This document shows positions 23,835-36,816 of a DNA stretch of 64,000 nucleotides, one piece after another. Position 1 is the first letter of the stretch, and each line of letters starts with the position of its first letter. Under the pieces are notes generated by a model that did not search any database, was not told the DNA's origin, and was given only the letters and a program-made list of their open reading frames with translations. The stretch comes from Notoacmeibacter marinus (GTDB lineage: Bacteria > Pseudomonadota > Alphaproteobacteria > Rhizobiales > Rhizobiaceae). Location: contig NZ_NBYO01000003.1 of assembly GCF_002238045.1 (NCBI RefSeq), positions 496,001 through 560,000 of the forward strand. The letters run 5' to 3'. The position numbers and the translations under genes were made by a program.

Positions 23835-26468
23835 ATGAGAAGCGAAGTCGGCACAACGATCAACCTATCGGACTATGCGCCGCCATCCTATCTTGTCCCC
23901 AGTGTTGCACTGACATTCCGGCTTCACCCCAACCGTACGATCGTGAAGGCGGTTCTGGACGTCCGCCGCCATCCCGATACTGCACCTGGCGACGAACTCG
24001 TCTTCGATGGCGATGGAATCGAACTCGTCTCGTTGAGGCTCAACGGCGCGCCGGTGGATGATGTCGAAATCACGCCGGATCAGTTGCGGATTGCCGGTGT
24101 CCCGCATGAACCGTTCACGCTCGAGATCGAAACCGCCATCGATCCGGAGGCCAATCTGGCGCTGTCCGGCCTCTACCGATCCAATGGCGTATACTGCACC
24201 CAATGCGAGGCCGAAGGTTTTCGCCGGATCACGTACTTCCCCGACCGGCCCGATGTGCTGAGCGTCTATACCGTGCGGATCGAAGCGCCGAAGGCCGACG
24301 CGCCCGTGCTGCTGTCGAACGGCAATCCCGGCGCTGCGGGCGACCTTCCCGATGGCTGGCACTTCGCCGAGTGGCACGATCCCTGGCCGAAGCCGTCCTA
24401 TCTGTTCGCACTGGTCGGCGGCGATATTGTCGGCGCATTCGACCGCTTCACCACCATGGGCGGCCGGGACGTCAAACTCGGTGTCTATGTCGAGCGCGGA
24501 AAGGAGAGCCGAACCGGTTGGGCCATCGACAGTCTCAAACGTTCGATGAAGTGGGACGAAGACGTATTCGGACGGGAATATGATCTCGACGTCTTCAACA
24601 TCGTCGCCGTGTCCGATTTCAATATGGGCGCGATGGAGAACAAGGGCCTCAACGTCTTCAACGACAAGTACGTCCTGGCCGATCCGACAACCGCGACCGA
24701 CACGGATTACGCCAATATCGAGACGATCATCGCCCATGAATATTTCCACAACTGGACCGGCAACAGGATCACCTGCCGCGACTGGTTTCAGCTTTGTCTG
24801 AAGGAAGGGCTGACGGTTTATCGCGACCACGAATTTTCCGCCGATATGCGCAGCCGGCCCGTCCGCCGGATCGCTGAAGTCCGCCTGCTGAAATCCGCCC
24901 AGTTTCCGGAGGATGGCGGACCGCTGGCCCATCCGGTCCGCCCGACGGCCTACCGCGAGATCAACAATTTCTACACGGCGACGGTTTACGAAAAAGGCTC
25001 CGAGGTGGTCCGCATGTTGCGGATCGTAGTCGGCGACGATGCGTTTCGTGCCGGCATGGACCTCTATTTCGACCGGCACGATGGCGATGCTGCGACCATC
25101 GAGGATTTTCTCGCCTGCTTCGAAGAGGCATCGAACCGCCCACTCACGCAGTTTGCGCTCTGGTATCATCAGGCCGGCACGCCCCAAGTCACCGTCGAGA
25201 CGGATTACGACACGGCGAAAGGCCGGCTTACCCTGACGATGCACCAGTCCGTGCCGGCCACGCCCGACCAGACCGACAAAGAGCCGATGCATATTCCGAT
25301 CGCGTTCGCACTGTTTCGGCCGGACGGATCGCATTTTCCCATCGCCGATCAATCCGACCTTGTGAAGAACGGTGTCATTCACCTGACAAAACGGCGCGAT
25401 ACGATCATTTTCGATGGCATTGAAGAACAGCCGGTCGTCTCGCTACTGCGCGGCTTCTCCGCGCCTGTGACCCTCGATATCGACCAACCGGAAACCGATC
25501 GCATTTTTCTGGCGCGCCATGAGGATGACCTCTACACACGCTGGCAAGCGCTGGACCGGCTGGCGACCGACACCATTCTGGCCTCCTACCGCCAGTCGAA
25601 CGGCGAAACGCTTCCGGCCTCCGCCACCTCCCTAATTGGCCTCTACGGTGAAATCGCAGGCGATGAGACGCTTGATGCGGCATGGCGCGCGCTGGCCTTG
25701 ACCTTGCCCGGCGAAACGACGCTCGGTCGAGAGGCGGGTCTGAACGTCGACCCCGACGCCATTCATGTCGCACGCGAAACGTTCCTGGCGGCCATTGCCG
25801 AGCGCCATGCGACGGCATTCGCCGATCTCTACGATTCGCTCCTGTCCGACGAGTCGTATCGTCCCGACGCCCCATCGGCGGGCCGGCGCGCTCTCGAACT
25901 GGTTCTGCTGGACTATCTGACCGTCTCCGAAGCGGATGGCGGGCGCGCCCGAGCGCTCTTCGACCGGGCCGATAATATGACCGAAGAGGCCGGCGCGCTC
26001 GAAGTGCTCATGCTGCGTCAGCCGGAGAGCGGCGAGACCGCCACGGCGCGGGCTGCATTCGAAAACCGGCATGGCGACAACCCGCTTGTCATGGACAAGT
26101 TACTTGGCATGATCGCTCGCATTCCCGGCCCGGATGCACCTGGCCGGGTGCTTCAGGCGATGACACATCCGAACTATATCGAAACGAACCCCAACCGTGT
26201 TCGCGCGCTGGTCGCCAGCTTTGCCGGCGCCAATCCGTCCGGTTTTCATCGGCCCGACGGTTCGGGCTATCGGCTCCTCGCAGATGTCATCGGCCGAGTT
26301 GCATCGCAAAACCCGCAACTGGGCGCTCGCCTGGCCACGCATTTTCGTTCATGGAAAGGTTTGGACGCTGCACGACGTGATGCAGCGCACAAAACTCTTT
26401 CGGACTTACGCAATATGCGCGATCTTCCTCTTGACGTTCGAGACATTATTGATCGAACACTTTCCTGA
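23835..26468 (+). CDS. pepN: Aminopeptidase N
   Basis: An 877-residue M1-family zinc metallopeptidase that removes N-terminal residues from peptides in the cytosol. The exopeptidase motif GAMENKGLN is near residue 264, and the zinc site is HEYFHNWTGNR (about 300) with the third ligand Glu in KEGLTVYRDHEFSAD. The C-terminal Ig-like and helical domains complete the normal length of about 870-880. No signal peptide is present. It diverges from the molybdenum hydroxylase gene and lies 171 bp upstream of the PleC-type kinase on the same strand, an arrangement I recall from rhizobia. Confidence 0.97.
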   Translation: MRSEVGTTINLSDYAPPSYLVPSVALTFRLHPNRTIVKAVLDVRRHPDTAPGDELVFDGDGIELVSLRLNGAPVDDVEITPDQLRIAGVPHEPFTLEIETAIDPEANLALSGLYRSNGVYCTQCEAEGFRRITYFPDRPDVLSVYTVRIEAPKADAPVLLSNGNPGAAGDLPDGWHFAEWHDPWPKPSYLFALVGGDIVGAFDRFTTMGGRDVKLGVYVERGKESRTGWAIDSLKRSMKWDEDVFGREYDLDVFNIVAVSDFNMGAMENKGLNVFNDKYVLADPTTATDTDYANIETIIAHEYFHNWTGNRITCRDWFQLCLKEGLTVYRDHEFSADMRSRPVRRIAEVRLLKSAQFPEDGGPLAHPVRPTAYREINNFYTATVYEKGSEVVRMLRIVVGDDAFRAGMDLYFDRHDGDAATIEDFLACFEEASNRPLTQFALWYHQAGTPQVTVETDYDTAKGRLTLTMHQSVPATPDQTDKEPMHIPIAFALFRPDGSHFPIADQSDLVKNGVIHLTKRRDTIIFDGIEEQPVVSLLRGFSAPVTLDIDQPETDRIFLARHEDDLYTRWQALDRLATDTILASYRQSNGETLPASATSLIGLYGEIAGDETLDAAWRALALTLPGETTLGREAGLNVDPDAIHVARETFLAAIAERHATAFADLYDSLLSDESYRPDAPSAGRRALELVLLDYLTVSEADGGRARALFDRADNMTEEAGALEVLMLRQPESGETATARAAFENRHGDNPLVMDKLLGMIARIPGPDAPGRVLQAMTHPNYIETNPNRVRALVASFAGANPSGFHRPDGSGYRLLADVIGRVASQNPQLGARLATHFRSWKGLDAARRDAAHKTLSDLRNMRDLPLDVRDIIDRTLS

Positions 26469-26639
26469 AGTCTGCATTCATCTCTCACACTCCTTGCCAG
26501 ACGTTGCGAGAACATCAACAGAACAAGCGAATCCGAAATTTTACACTGGACAGACCGAGTCTCCAATGATTCTAATGGGGTGATTCGGCACTGGGGCAGA
26601 GCCGGGTCGACGAGGGACTGAACGGCAAGGCGGAGCCGT

Positions 26640-28970
26640 ATGATGGCGATGGCGGACGCGCTGCGCGCGACTGGCTTGTGGGGACTCGCGCCCCGAAGCA
26701 CCAGGAAGACGAATGAACCGCGGAGCGCGAGCGATACGCGGCTCTTCGCAACCCCACCCGATTACGATCGGCTGCTGAGGCTGGAAACATTTTTCCGCCG
26801 CGTCATTCCGATCCTATGCATAGTCTTTCTGGGCATCGTTGCCAGCATTCGCGGCTACAATCTCTACGATCAATACCAGAATCTGGAGGATAGCGCCGGC
26901 ACCACGTTACGGCTCTCGGCCGACCTCACGGCACTGGATCTGCGCCGCGATCCAAAGCCGGCCGATTCAGGTCTCAGGCGCGACGCCGACGCGGTCTCCG
27001 CTATTGACAGCATCCTATCGACCCGTGGCGGTCGTCTCATTCATCTCGATGGCGACGCAAGGATCATTGCCGGTCAGCCCGCCGTGGCGGCATCGTTCCA
27101 TGGCCGTCCGCTCGAGGATCTGGTCAGGGGCGCTCAGCCGCTTCGCCTGTTCGGCCAGAGCGCCGGGGTCCAGCCAGTGGTCTATCGTGGCAAGGAGGCG
27201 CTTGCCGCCCTCAGCTTCATTAGCGACACGGCATCTGACGGCTCGGTTCTGGCGCTTATCGAGCGCGACGTTCTTATGGCCAATTTCAAGAGGACGGTGT
27301 CGACGAATGCGACATTGTTCGTCTGCACCGCCGGGCTTCTGCTGTTCATTCTCTATGCCTATTTCGGCCAGGCGACTCGCGCCAAAGAGGCCGATCGCCT
27401 CTATGTCGAAACGCACCAGCGCGTCGATCTGGCCCTGAAACGTGGGCGTTGCGGCCTTTGGGACTGGGACGTGGCGCGCGGCCTGATGTACTGGTCACGC
27501 TCCATGTTCGAACTGCTCGGCTATGAAAGCGCCGACCGGATGCTCTCCTTCGGAGACGTGCAGTCGATCATTCATCCGGCCGATATCGACCTGTTTGCCC
27601 TCGCCCAGCGCATTGTCTCCGGCGAAACCCGCCAGATCGATGAAATCTTCCGCATGCGTCATGCCAAGGGCTACTGGATCCGCATGCGTGCCCGCGCCCA
27701 GGCGCTGCCAGGCTGCGATGATGGGGGCGTCCATCTGATCGGCATTGCCGTCGATAGCACCGAGCAGCACGAGCTGGAGGAGTTACACGCGGAAACCGAC
27801 CGTTACCTGCGTACCGCCATCGAAACCATCACCGAGAGCTTCGTGCTCTGGGACGGCTCCGACCGTCTGGTCCTGAACAATACCCGCTATCGCGACCATA
27901 CCGGCCTGCCGTCGGACCTTCTGAAAGAAGGCACGCCACGCGCGGAGATCGAAGCCGCCATGACGTCGGTCACCTCGCAGACCCGGAAGGCCGGCACCGG
28001 CGGCGCCATCAATTATGAGCGGGAACTTGCCGATGGGCGCTGGGTGCAGGTCAACGAAATGCGCACCGCCGACGGCGGAACGGTCTCGGTCGGCACGGAC
28101 ATCACCCAGCTCAAGACGCAGCAGGAGCGGCTAGTGCGGTCCGAGCACCGGCTGATGGCGACGATTGCCGAACTGTCGCAGGCGCGCCGGGCCGAAGAAG
28201 AACGCTCTCGCGAACTGACGGAACTGAACAAGCGGTATGGCGCGGAAAAGGAGCGCGCCGAACAGGCCAACCAGGCGAAAAGCGAATTTCTTGCCAATAT
28301 GAGCCACGAACTGCGAACGCCCCTCAATGCCATTATCGGTTTCTCGGAAATCATGACAACGCGCATGTTCGGCCCGCTCGGTTCCGACCGCTATGTCGAA
28401 TATGCGGACGATATTCACCGCTCCGGTACGCATCTGCTCAACGTGATCAACGACATTCTGGATATGAGCAAGATCGAGGCCGGCCGCTTCGAACTGGAGA
28501 AGGAGTGCGTCGATCTTAGCCCCGTGATCGACGAGACGTTCCAGATGATCGCCGTCCAGGCGGAAGGCAAGTCCATCAATATCGACCTGCGCATCACCGA
28601 GGGCATCACGGTCGAAGTCGACCGCCGGGCGGTCAAGCAGATCGTTCTCAACCTGCTCAGCAATGCCGTCAAATTCACCGATGAAGGCGGACGCATCGTT
28701 CTGAACGCCAGGCAGGTCGGCGACGAGGTGCTGCTGACGATCATCGACAATGGCTGCGGGATCGAGCGCGAGGCAATGCGCCGGCTGGGCCGGCCCTTCG
28801 AGCAGGTGCAGAACCAGTTCAGCAAGAGCCATATCGGCTCCGGCCTCGGCCTGGCCATTTCACGCTCGCTTGCCGAGATGCATGGCGGTTCGCTGCGGAT
28901 GCTGTCGCGTCCCGGCGTTGGCACCGCCGTCAGCGTGCGGCTGCCGGGACAGGCGAAAACGGTTCACTAG
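26640..28970 (+). CDS. pleC: PleC-type PAS sensor histidine kinase/phosphatase
   Basis: A 776-residue membrane histidine kinase. Membrane spans lie near residues 52-72 and 216-240 and enclose an extracytoplasmic domain. They are followed by two PAS-like domains (about 255-385 and 390-500), a coiled-coil ([23 protein letters not shown]) and a HisKA domain with [18 protein letters not shown] (His about 557), where the segment [40 protein letters not shown] is typical of the PleC/DivJ/PdhS group. The HATPase domain has N, G1 and G2 boxes ([25 protein letters not shown]). PleC controls DivK/PleD phosphorylation and cell-cycle polarity in alphaproteobacteria. The position next to pepN and near glnE-degP fits rhizobial pleC. 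Confidence 0.75.
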   Translation: MMAMADALRATGLWGLAPRSTRKTNEPRSASDTRLFATPPDYDRLLRLETFFRRVIPILCIVFLGIVASIRGYNLYDQYQNLEDSAGTTLRLSADLTALDLRRDPKPADSGLRRDADAVSAIDSILSTRGGRLIHLDGDARIIAGQPAVAASFHGRPLEDLVRGAQPLRLFGQSAGVQPVVYRGKEALAALSFISDTASDGSVLALIERDVLMANFKRTVSTNATLFVCTAGLLLFILYAYFGQATRAKEADRLYVETHQRVDLALKRGRCGLWDWDVARGLMYWSRSMFELLGYESADRMLSFGDVQSIIHPADIDLFALAQRIVSGETRQIDEIFRMRHAKGYWIRMRARAQALPGCDDGGVHLIGIAVDSTEQHELEELHAETDRYLRTAIETITESFVLWDGSDRLVLNNTRYRDHTGLPSDLLKEGTPRAEIEAAMTSVTSQTRKAGTGGAINYERELADGRWVQVNEMRTADGGTVSVGTDITQLKTQQERLVRSEHRLMATIAELSQARRAEEERSRELTELNKRYGAEKERAEQANQAKSEFLANMSHELRTPLNAIIGFSEIMTTRMFGPLGSDRYVEYADDIHRSGTHLLNVINDILDMSKIEAGRFELEKECVDLSPVIDETFQMIAVQAEGKSINIDLRITEGITVEVDRRAVKQIVLNLLSNAVKFTDEGGRIVLNARQVGDEVLLTIIDNGCGIEREAMRRLGRPFEQVQNQFSKSHIGSGLGLAISRSLAEMHGGSLRMLSRPGVGTAVSVRLPGQAKTVH

Positions 28971-28978
28971 GCGCTTTG

Positions 28979-30049
28979 TTATTCGGCCTCGATGGAACGG
29001 CCCGGCAAGGCCGAATCGTTCGGTGAAACAGGTTCGTCCGACCCCTGTTTCAATATCCACTCGCCGATCCGGTCGAGCGCACCGGATGCGAAGGCATATC
29101 GTCCTTCCACGAGAAACCGTAGCTTTGCATGCCATGGCCACTGTTCGACCAATTGCCAGTTGTAAGGCTCCGCCTTCAACAAACCGTGCGTGGCGTTTGC
29201 AACAAGAACAATCCGGGTTCCCGGAGGTCCGCTTCCAACAACTTCCCGGTAGATAGCGGCGTCACCGCTTGCATCGACATTCAAATCTTCCGCACCCCAG
29301 ATTGCCAGCAACGGCATGTCCAGACGACCGAGATCCTCGCGAGCATCCTGGTCGCGGTTGCGGCGGATAAAGGACCATCGGTCCTCTCCAAGACCTGTGA
29401 CGTCCTTGTTCGGTTCGAACCGAGACTTCGAACCGAAAAACCGTTCATTCGCGATAGCCTCTCGCGCAAGCGCCTGCTCGATCTCCGCATTGTCGGCCCC
29501 CTGCCGTAACAGCCGCATGCGGTTATAATAGCGGCCCTGCATCCGCCACGAAACGGCAGGGCCGACCAGAACGAGAAAATCCACATCGCTGCGGTTCAGC
29601 TTCGGCAGAACCCACCCAGCCTGCGAGAAGCCCAGCGCCCCGATGGAAATACCGTCGAGCTTTCGATCGAGCAAAGCGAGCGCCGCACGAGCCTCTGCGG
29701 CGCGATCAGCCATGGACTGATCCAGCCAATGCCCGGTCGATCCGCCGATGCCCGGCTTGTCCCAGGAGGCCACTGCGATACCCGCATCGAGAAGGTTGTT
29801 GACCAGCGGCGCGTACCCGCCCGCCGAACTTCGGTCCTGAGGGCCATCTCCATGAACCAGTACAACTCCGGCCTGCACCGTACCGTCGGGCAACCATAGC
29901 GTTCCGGTCAGTTCCACGCGCCCGACGCTGAAGCCGAACGGCTCGCTCGCCCTTCGATCCAGATCATGGTCCAGCACCCGCCAGAAGGCGAGCGAAGCAA
30001 CGGCGACGAGGCAGATACCGACCAACACCGCCCATCTCGTCCGGCTCAA
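28979..30049 (-). CDS. Membrane-anchored alpha/beta hydrolase
   Basis: A 356-residue alpha/beta-hydrolase-fold protein with an N-terminal membrane anchor or signal sequence (VLVGICLVAVASLAFW). The oxyanion segment GVVLVHGDGPQDRSS lies near residue 62, the nucleophile elbow GFSQAGW near 142, an acid in WGAEDLNVD near 248, and a His in NATHGLLKAEP near 285, giving a full Ser-Asp-His triad. It resembles dienelactone-hydrolase-like or peptidase S9-like hydrolases and probably acts in the periplasm. The substrate is unknown. It converges with pleC, the stops being eight bases apart, and diverges from the GNAT gene. Confidence 0.82.
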   Translation of the reverse strand: MSRTRWAVLVGICLVAVASLAFWRVLDHDLDRRASEPFGFSVGRVELTGTLWLPDGTVQAGVVLVHGDGPQDRSSAGGYAPLVNNLLDAGIAVASWDKPGIGGSTGHWLDQSMADRAAEARAALALLDRKLDGISIGALGFSQAGWVLPKLNRSDVDFLVLVGPAVSWRMQGRYYNRMRLLRQGADNAEIEQALAREAIANERFFGSKSRFEPNKDVTGLGEDRWSFIRRNRDQDAREDLGRLDMPLLAIWGAEDLNVDASGDAAIYREVVGSGPPGTRIVLVANATHGLLKAEPYNWQLVEQWPWHAKLRFLVEGRYAFASGALDRIGEWILKQGSDEPVSPNDSALPGRSIEAE

Positions 30050-30098
30050 TTGCTTCTCCTCATACGAGCGCCTATCTCCGGAACATAGGAGACAGCCT

Positions 30099-30713
30099 GT
30101 GCAGGTTTCAAAGGCTTCGCAGCCGGATTTTCATATCGAAGACGGGATCCGTCCCGAACATCTGGAACTAGCCGTCGAAGGGTACTGGCAAGCGTTCTCA
30201 TCGAAGCTTCGGTTCCCGCTCGGTCCCGAGCGAAGAGCGCTGGCCTTCCTTCGCGAAGTTGTGGACCCGAACCATGCCATATGCGCCGTTTCATCCCATG
30301 GTCGATTTCTCGGCGTCGCCGGTTATAAGACACAAGATGGCGCCTTCATCGGCGGCACGTTTAGCGATATGGCGGCCATATACGGTATCGTCGGCGCCAC
30401 CTTCCGCGGATTGCTGATCGGTGCGCTGGAACGCCCAATTGAGGATGGAACCCTTCTCATGGACGGCATATTCGTATCGCACGAAGCACGCGGGCTCGGT
30501 GTCGGGTCCGCCTTGCTTGACGCCGTCGAACGCAAGGCCGTCTCTTGTGGCCTGACGCAGGTTCGCCTTGACGTGATCGACACGAACCTGCGGGCTCAGC
30601 ACCTGTACCAGCGGCGCGGTTTTCAGGAGATATCGGTGCAATCGACAGGCATGCTGCGGCATCTGTTCGGCTTTCGCAGCGCCACCACAATGATCAAGGC
30701 CGTGGGCGACTGA
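30099..30713 (+). CDS. GNAT-family N-acetyltransferase
   Basis: A 204-residue acetyltransferase using acetyl-CoA. The GNAT core is visible as LLMDGIFVSHEARGLGVGSALLDAVERKA (about residues 119-147, acetyl-CoA pyrophosphate loop) and QVRLDVIDTNLRAQHLYQRRGFQEI (about 152-176). The N-terminal 90 residues have a motif LAVEGYWQAFSSKLRFPLGPE shared with some putative GNAT proteins of rhizobia. The GTG start at 30099 is supported by an AGGAGA-like sequence six bases upstream. The acceptor substrate is unknown. It lies divergent to the hydrolase and convergent with the EF-hand gene. Confidence 0.82.
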   Translation: MQVSKASQPDFHIEDGIRPEHLELAVEGYWQAFSSKLRFPLGPERRALAFLREVVDPNHAICAVSSHGRFLGVAGYKTQDGAFIGGTFSDMAAIYGIVGATFRGLLIGALERPIEDGTLLMDGIFVSHEARGLGVGSALLDAVERKAVSCGLTQVRLDVIDTNLRAQHLYQRRGFQEISVQSTGMLRHLFGFRSATTMIKAVGD

Positions 30714-30787
30714 TCCGCCATTGGAAAGAAGGCCCGCGCTCATGCGCAGGCCCCTTGCGGTTATTGCAGATCGAGGCGATCCCGATT

Positions 30788-31357
30788 TCACTCGGCAGAA
30801 TCGTTCGATGGGCCGTTATCGTCCATCATCGGCATCCGCTTCATGTGCTCGCCGCCGCGCTTGCCGTGCTCGCCGCGCGGTTCGCTGCGCTCATGACCCC
30901 GTCGCGGCATCTCCTTCATTTCGAGCCTGCCGTCATTGTCGCGGTCGAGACGGGCAAAGAGCCGCTCGCGGCTGGCTTCCCACTCCTCAACGGTCAGCTT
31001 GCCATCATTATCGGTGTCGAAACGGTTGATGATGCGCTCGGCGCGACGCGTCATCCGCTCTTCCTGCCGCTGCTGGATCGCAGCGACCGCTTCTTCGACA
31101 GTGATCGTGCCATTCCCATCGCCATCTGCATTGGCAAGCGGGCCTTCCATGGCCGCGGAAAATTCCGCGAACGTCACGCCGCCGTCATCATCGGTGTCCG
31201 CGGCCTTGAACCGCTCCTCGACCTTGGCGCGGGGACCGCCCTCGCCCATGCCGTGGCGTTTTCCCTGATAGCCGGATTCGGCCAGAGCGGGGGTCAGAGT
31301 GGATGCAATCGTTGCGAGGCCGATAAAACCGGCGGCAAGTTTCAGTTTCTTGGACAT
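30788..31357 (-). CDS. Periplasmic EF-hand calcium-binding protein
   Basis: A 189-residue secreted protein with a signal peptide (residues 1-26, cleavage near ALA-ESG). It has four EF-hand loops: DTDDDGGVTFAE (about 54), DADGDGNGTITVEE (about 77), DTDNDGKLTVEE (about 114) and DRDNDGRLEMKE (about 137). All keep the Asp/Glu ligands at positions 1, 3, 5 and 12, although the second loop has an insertion. The tail is rich in Arg, Gly, His and Met (RGHERSEPRGEHGKRGGEHMKRMPMM) and could bind other metals. Rhizobial relatives with such domains (CasA-like) are calcium sensors. It is 35 bp upstream of glnE on the same strand's 3' side and reads alone. Confidence 0.85.
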   Translation of the reverse strand: MSKKLKLAAGFIGLATIASTLTPALAESGYQGKRHGMGEGGPRAKVEERFKAADTDDDGGVTFAEFSAAMEGPLANADGDGNGTITVEEAVAAIQQRQEERMTRRAERIINRFDTDNDGKLTVEEWEASRERLFARLDRDNDGRLEMKEMPRRGHERSEPRGEHGKRGGEHMKRMPMMDDNGPSNDSAE

Positions 31358-31391
31358 ATCGTTTCTCCAGTCATTTCGTCCCCTTTTCTCG

Positions 31392-34406
<3,015 letters not shown>

Positions 34407-34472
34407 GCTGTCCTCCCGCGAATGGCGTATCATTCGGCGATAGAGACCTTCAGCGGTTCGGTCCAGAGCGCT

Positions 34473-35942
34473 CTAGGCGGATTTGCCGGCCGACTTCTTT
34501 CCCTCCGGCTGGAGCGGCAGACAAAGGCGAGCGGCAAGGCCCGGCGCGTTGTCGTCCAGAACCAGTCGTCCCTGGTGAAACTGTGCAACGGCTTTAACCA
34601 GCGACAGACCCAGTCCCGAACCCGGGCGGCTGCGGCTTTCTTCCAGCCGCACGAAGCGTTCGGTGACACGGCCTCGCTCGGCGGGAGGAATACCGGGACC
34701 GTTGTCGGCGACGGTCAGAACGGCCTGGCCATCGTTCTTGCGCAGGGTGATCCCTATGGCAATCGGCTCTCTTTCCGGCGTACCATGGCGCAGGGCATTT
34801 TCTACCAGATTGGCGAGGGCCTGACCGACCAGTTCGCGATTGGCGCACACCATGACCGGCTCGGCCCCGACCTCGCAGGTGAGCGTTCCGCCGGCTTCTT
34901 CCGCCGCTGGCTCGTAAAGTTCGCATACATCGGCCGCGATCTCCGTCAGATTGACGGTGGTACGATCATCGATCGCATTGCCCGCCTCCAAGCGGCTGAT
35001 CCGCAGGATGGCCGCAAAGGTCCGGATCAGTTGGTCCGACTCCGCGATGGTCTGCTCCAATGCGATGCGCGTCGCCTCCGGGTCGTCATGGTTGGCGAGC
35101 GCCGCTTCGGCGCGGTTGCGAATGCGGGTCAGCGGCGTCTTCAGATCGTGCGCGATATTGTCGGCAACGTTCTTCAAACCCTCGTTCAGCTCGCCGATCC
35201 TGCCCAGCATGATATTGATGCCGTTGGAAAGCTGATCGAATTCGTCACCGGCGGAGGTTACCGGCAGGCGCTGGGACAAATCGCCCGCCATGATCCTGTC
35301 GGTCGCCACGGAGACCTTTTCGACGCGCATGAGGCCCCGACGACCAACCAGATACCAGATCAGCAAGGAACCCAGGCCCATAATGCCGAGCGCCATGACG
35401 ATCGCCTGGCGGGTGATATCGCGCAGCCGCTCAGGTTCGCCGAGATCGCGGCCGACCAGCATGGCCATGCCGTTCGGCAGCATAAAGACCTGTGCCATTG
35501 CGTGGTGGGCATCGTCGCCTTCCAGAAGCGCGCGAAGATTGAGTTCGCCCGAACGGATGGCCTGGCTATCACCGTGGCGCAGATAGGCGAATGGCTTTTC
35601 CGTCCAGCCCTCCCGGTCCAGAAGGTCGGGATCGAGCGCTTCCACATTGCCGGTCAGGATGCGGCCATCCCGGGCCGCCACGAGATAGAGATATGCGCCC
35701 GGCTGACGCGAGCGGCGATCGAGCGTTCGAATGAGCCGGGGCAGACCGCCGTGCCGATAGACCGCGGCCAGTTCGGCCACCTCCTCATCGATAGTCGCGC
35801 GGGTCTGGCTGGCCATCATCCGTGCCGACAACGCCGTCATGTAGAACACGAGCACCAGGGCGCAGGCCATGAAAAGCAGGACGAACAGGGCCGAAAGCCG
35901 GGTTGCCGTCGATCGCATCATGGCCGGTAGCTGGACCGCCAT
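34473..35942 (-). CDS. Two-component sensor histidine kinase paired with the OmpR-type regulator
   Basis: A 489-residue membrane kinase with two membrane spans (about residues 14-38 and 182-204) flanking a periplasmic sensor domain. A HAMP domain (about 205-255) is followed by a HisKA box NIAHDLKTPLTRIRNRAEA (His about 268) and an HATPase domain with NALRHGT, DNGPGIP and GSGLGLSL. The cognate regulator is encoded nine bases upstream. In rhizobia, orthologous pairs sit between degP and glnE, so envelope stress or periplasmic protein quality is a likely input, but the ligand is unknown. AGGA precedes the ATG by eight bases. Confidence 0.9.
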   Translation of the reverse strand: MAVQLPAMMRSTATRLSALFVLLFMACALVLVFYMTALSARMMASQTRATIDEEVAELAAVYRHGGLPRLIRTLDRRSRQPGAYLYLVAARDGRILTGNVEALDPDLLDREGWTEKPFAYLRHGDSQAIRSGELNLRALLEGDDAHHAMAQVFMLPNGMAMLVGRDLGEPERLRDITRQAIVMALGIMGLGSLLIWYLVGRRGLMRVEKVSVATDRIMAGDLSQRLPVTSAGDEFDQLSNGINIMLGRIGELNEGLKNVADNIAHDLKTPLTRIRNRAEAALANHDDPEATRIALEQTIAESDQLIRTFAAILRISRLEAGNAIDDRTTVNLTEIAADVCELYEPAAEEAGGTLTCEVGAEPVMVCANRELVGQALANLVENALRHGTPEREPIAIGITLRKNDGQAVLTVADNGPGIPPAERGRVTERFVRLEESRSRPGSGLGLSLVKAVAQFHQGRLVLDDNAPGLAARLCLPLQPEGKKSAGKSA

Positions 35943-35951
35943 AACTGGTTC

Positions 35952-36623
35952 CTAGCCTTTCAGCATGTAGCCAACGCCCCGCACGGTATGCAGGATGGGT
36001 GTGTCGAAATCGCGCTCGATCTTGCTGCGCAGGCGGGAGATATGCACATCGATCACATTGGTCTGGGGATCGAAATGATACTCCCAGACATTTTCCAGCA
36101 GCATGGTTCGTGTGACCACCTGGCCCGCATGGCGGACGAGATAATCCAGCAACTTGTACTCGCGTGGCTGCAACAGAATGGTCTGGCCAGCGCGTTTGAC
36201 CGTGTGTGACAGCCGGTCCAGCTCCAGATCGCCGACGCGCAGCATGGTCTCGACCTCCGGACCGCCCTTGCGGCGCGAGAGGACCTCGACGCGGGCAAGG
36301 AGTTCCGAGAACGCGTAGGGCTTGGTGAGATAATCGTCACCGCCGGCGCGCAGGCCCGTTACCCGGTCATCGACCTCGCCCAGCGCCGAGAGGATCAGAA
36401 CCGGCGTGTGTATTCCCTTGGCCCGCAAGCCGGATACCACCGACAACCCATCGCGGCGCGGCAACATCCGGTCAACGACCAACACGTCGTAATCGCCGGT
36501 CTCGGCCAGGGCGAATCCGCTCTCGCCGTCGCGGGCGACATGAGCGGTGTGGCCGGCCTCGGAGAACGCCTTTTCCAGATAGTCGGCCGATTCGCGATCG
36601 TCTTCAATGATCAGCAGCTTCAT
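35952..36623 (-). CDS. OmpR-family response regulator between degP and the kinase
   Basis: A 223-residue regulator with an N-terminal receiver domain (acidic pocket near residues 7-9, phospho-acceptor Asp in VLVVDRMLPRRDG about 51, Lys in LTKPY about 101) and a C-terminal winged helix with LQPREYKLLDYLVRHAGQVVTRTMLLENVW and VIDVHISRLRSKI. ATG at 36623 (MKLLIIEDD) is used; a GTG nine bases upstream is possible. It is 193 bp downstream of degP and just upstream of its kinase. It probably binds DNA near degP, where an inverted repeat is present at 38455-38504, but this is inference. Confidence 0.93.
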   Translation of the reverse strand: MKLLIIEDDRESADYLEKAFSEAGHTAHVARDGESGFALAETGDYDVLVVDRMLPRRDGLSVVSGLRAKGIHTPVLILSALGEVDDRVTGLRAGGDDYLTKPYAFSELLARVEVLSRRKGGPEVETMLRVGDLELDRLSHTVKRAGQTILLQPREYKLLDYLVRHAGQVVTRTMLLENVWEYHFDPQTNVIDVHISRLRSKIERDFDTPILHTVRGVGYMLKG

Positions 36624-36816
36624 TCGCTTCACCCATCGATTCGCAGGTCTGAAGATAGGACAGATGACGCAACGGCGGCAGGTCTTTCAACCCACCGCCG
36701 CCGGAAGTGCGCTCTTCCGCAAGAGGAAAACTGGAAAGCGCCTTCGGCCCTTTCGCACGCCCGATCCCGCTCAGGGGACTGGAAACGGTTTGGACGGCGA
36801 TCGGGAGAGGTCTGAG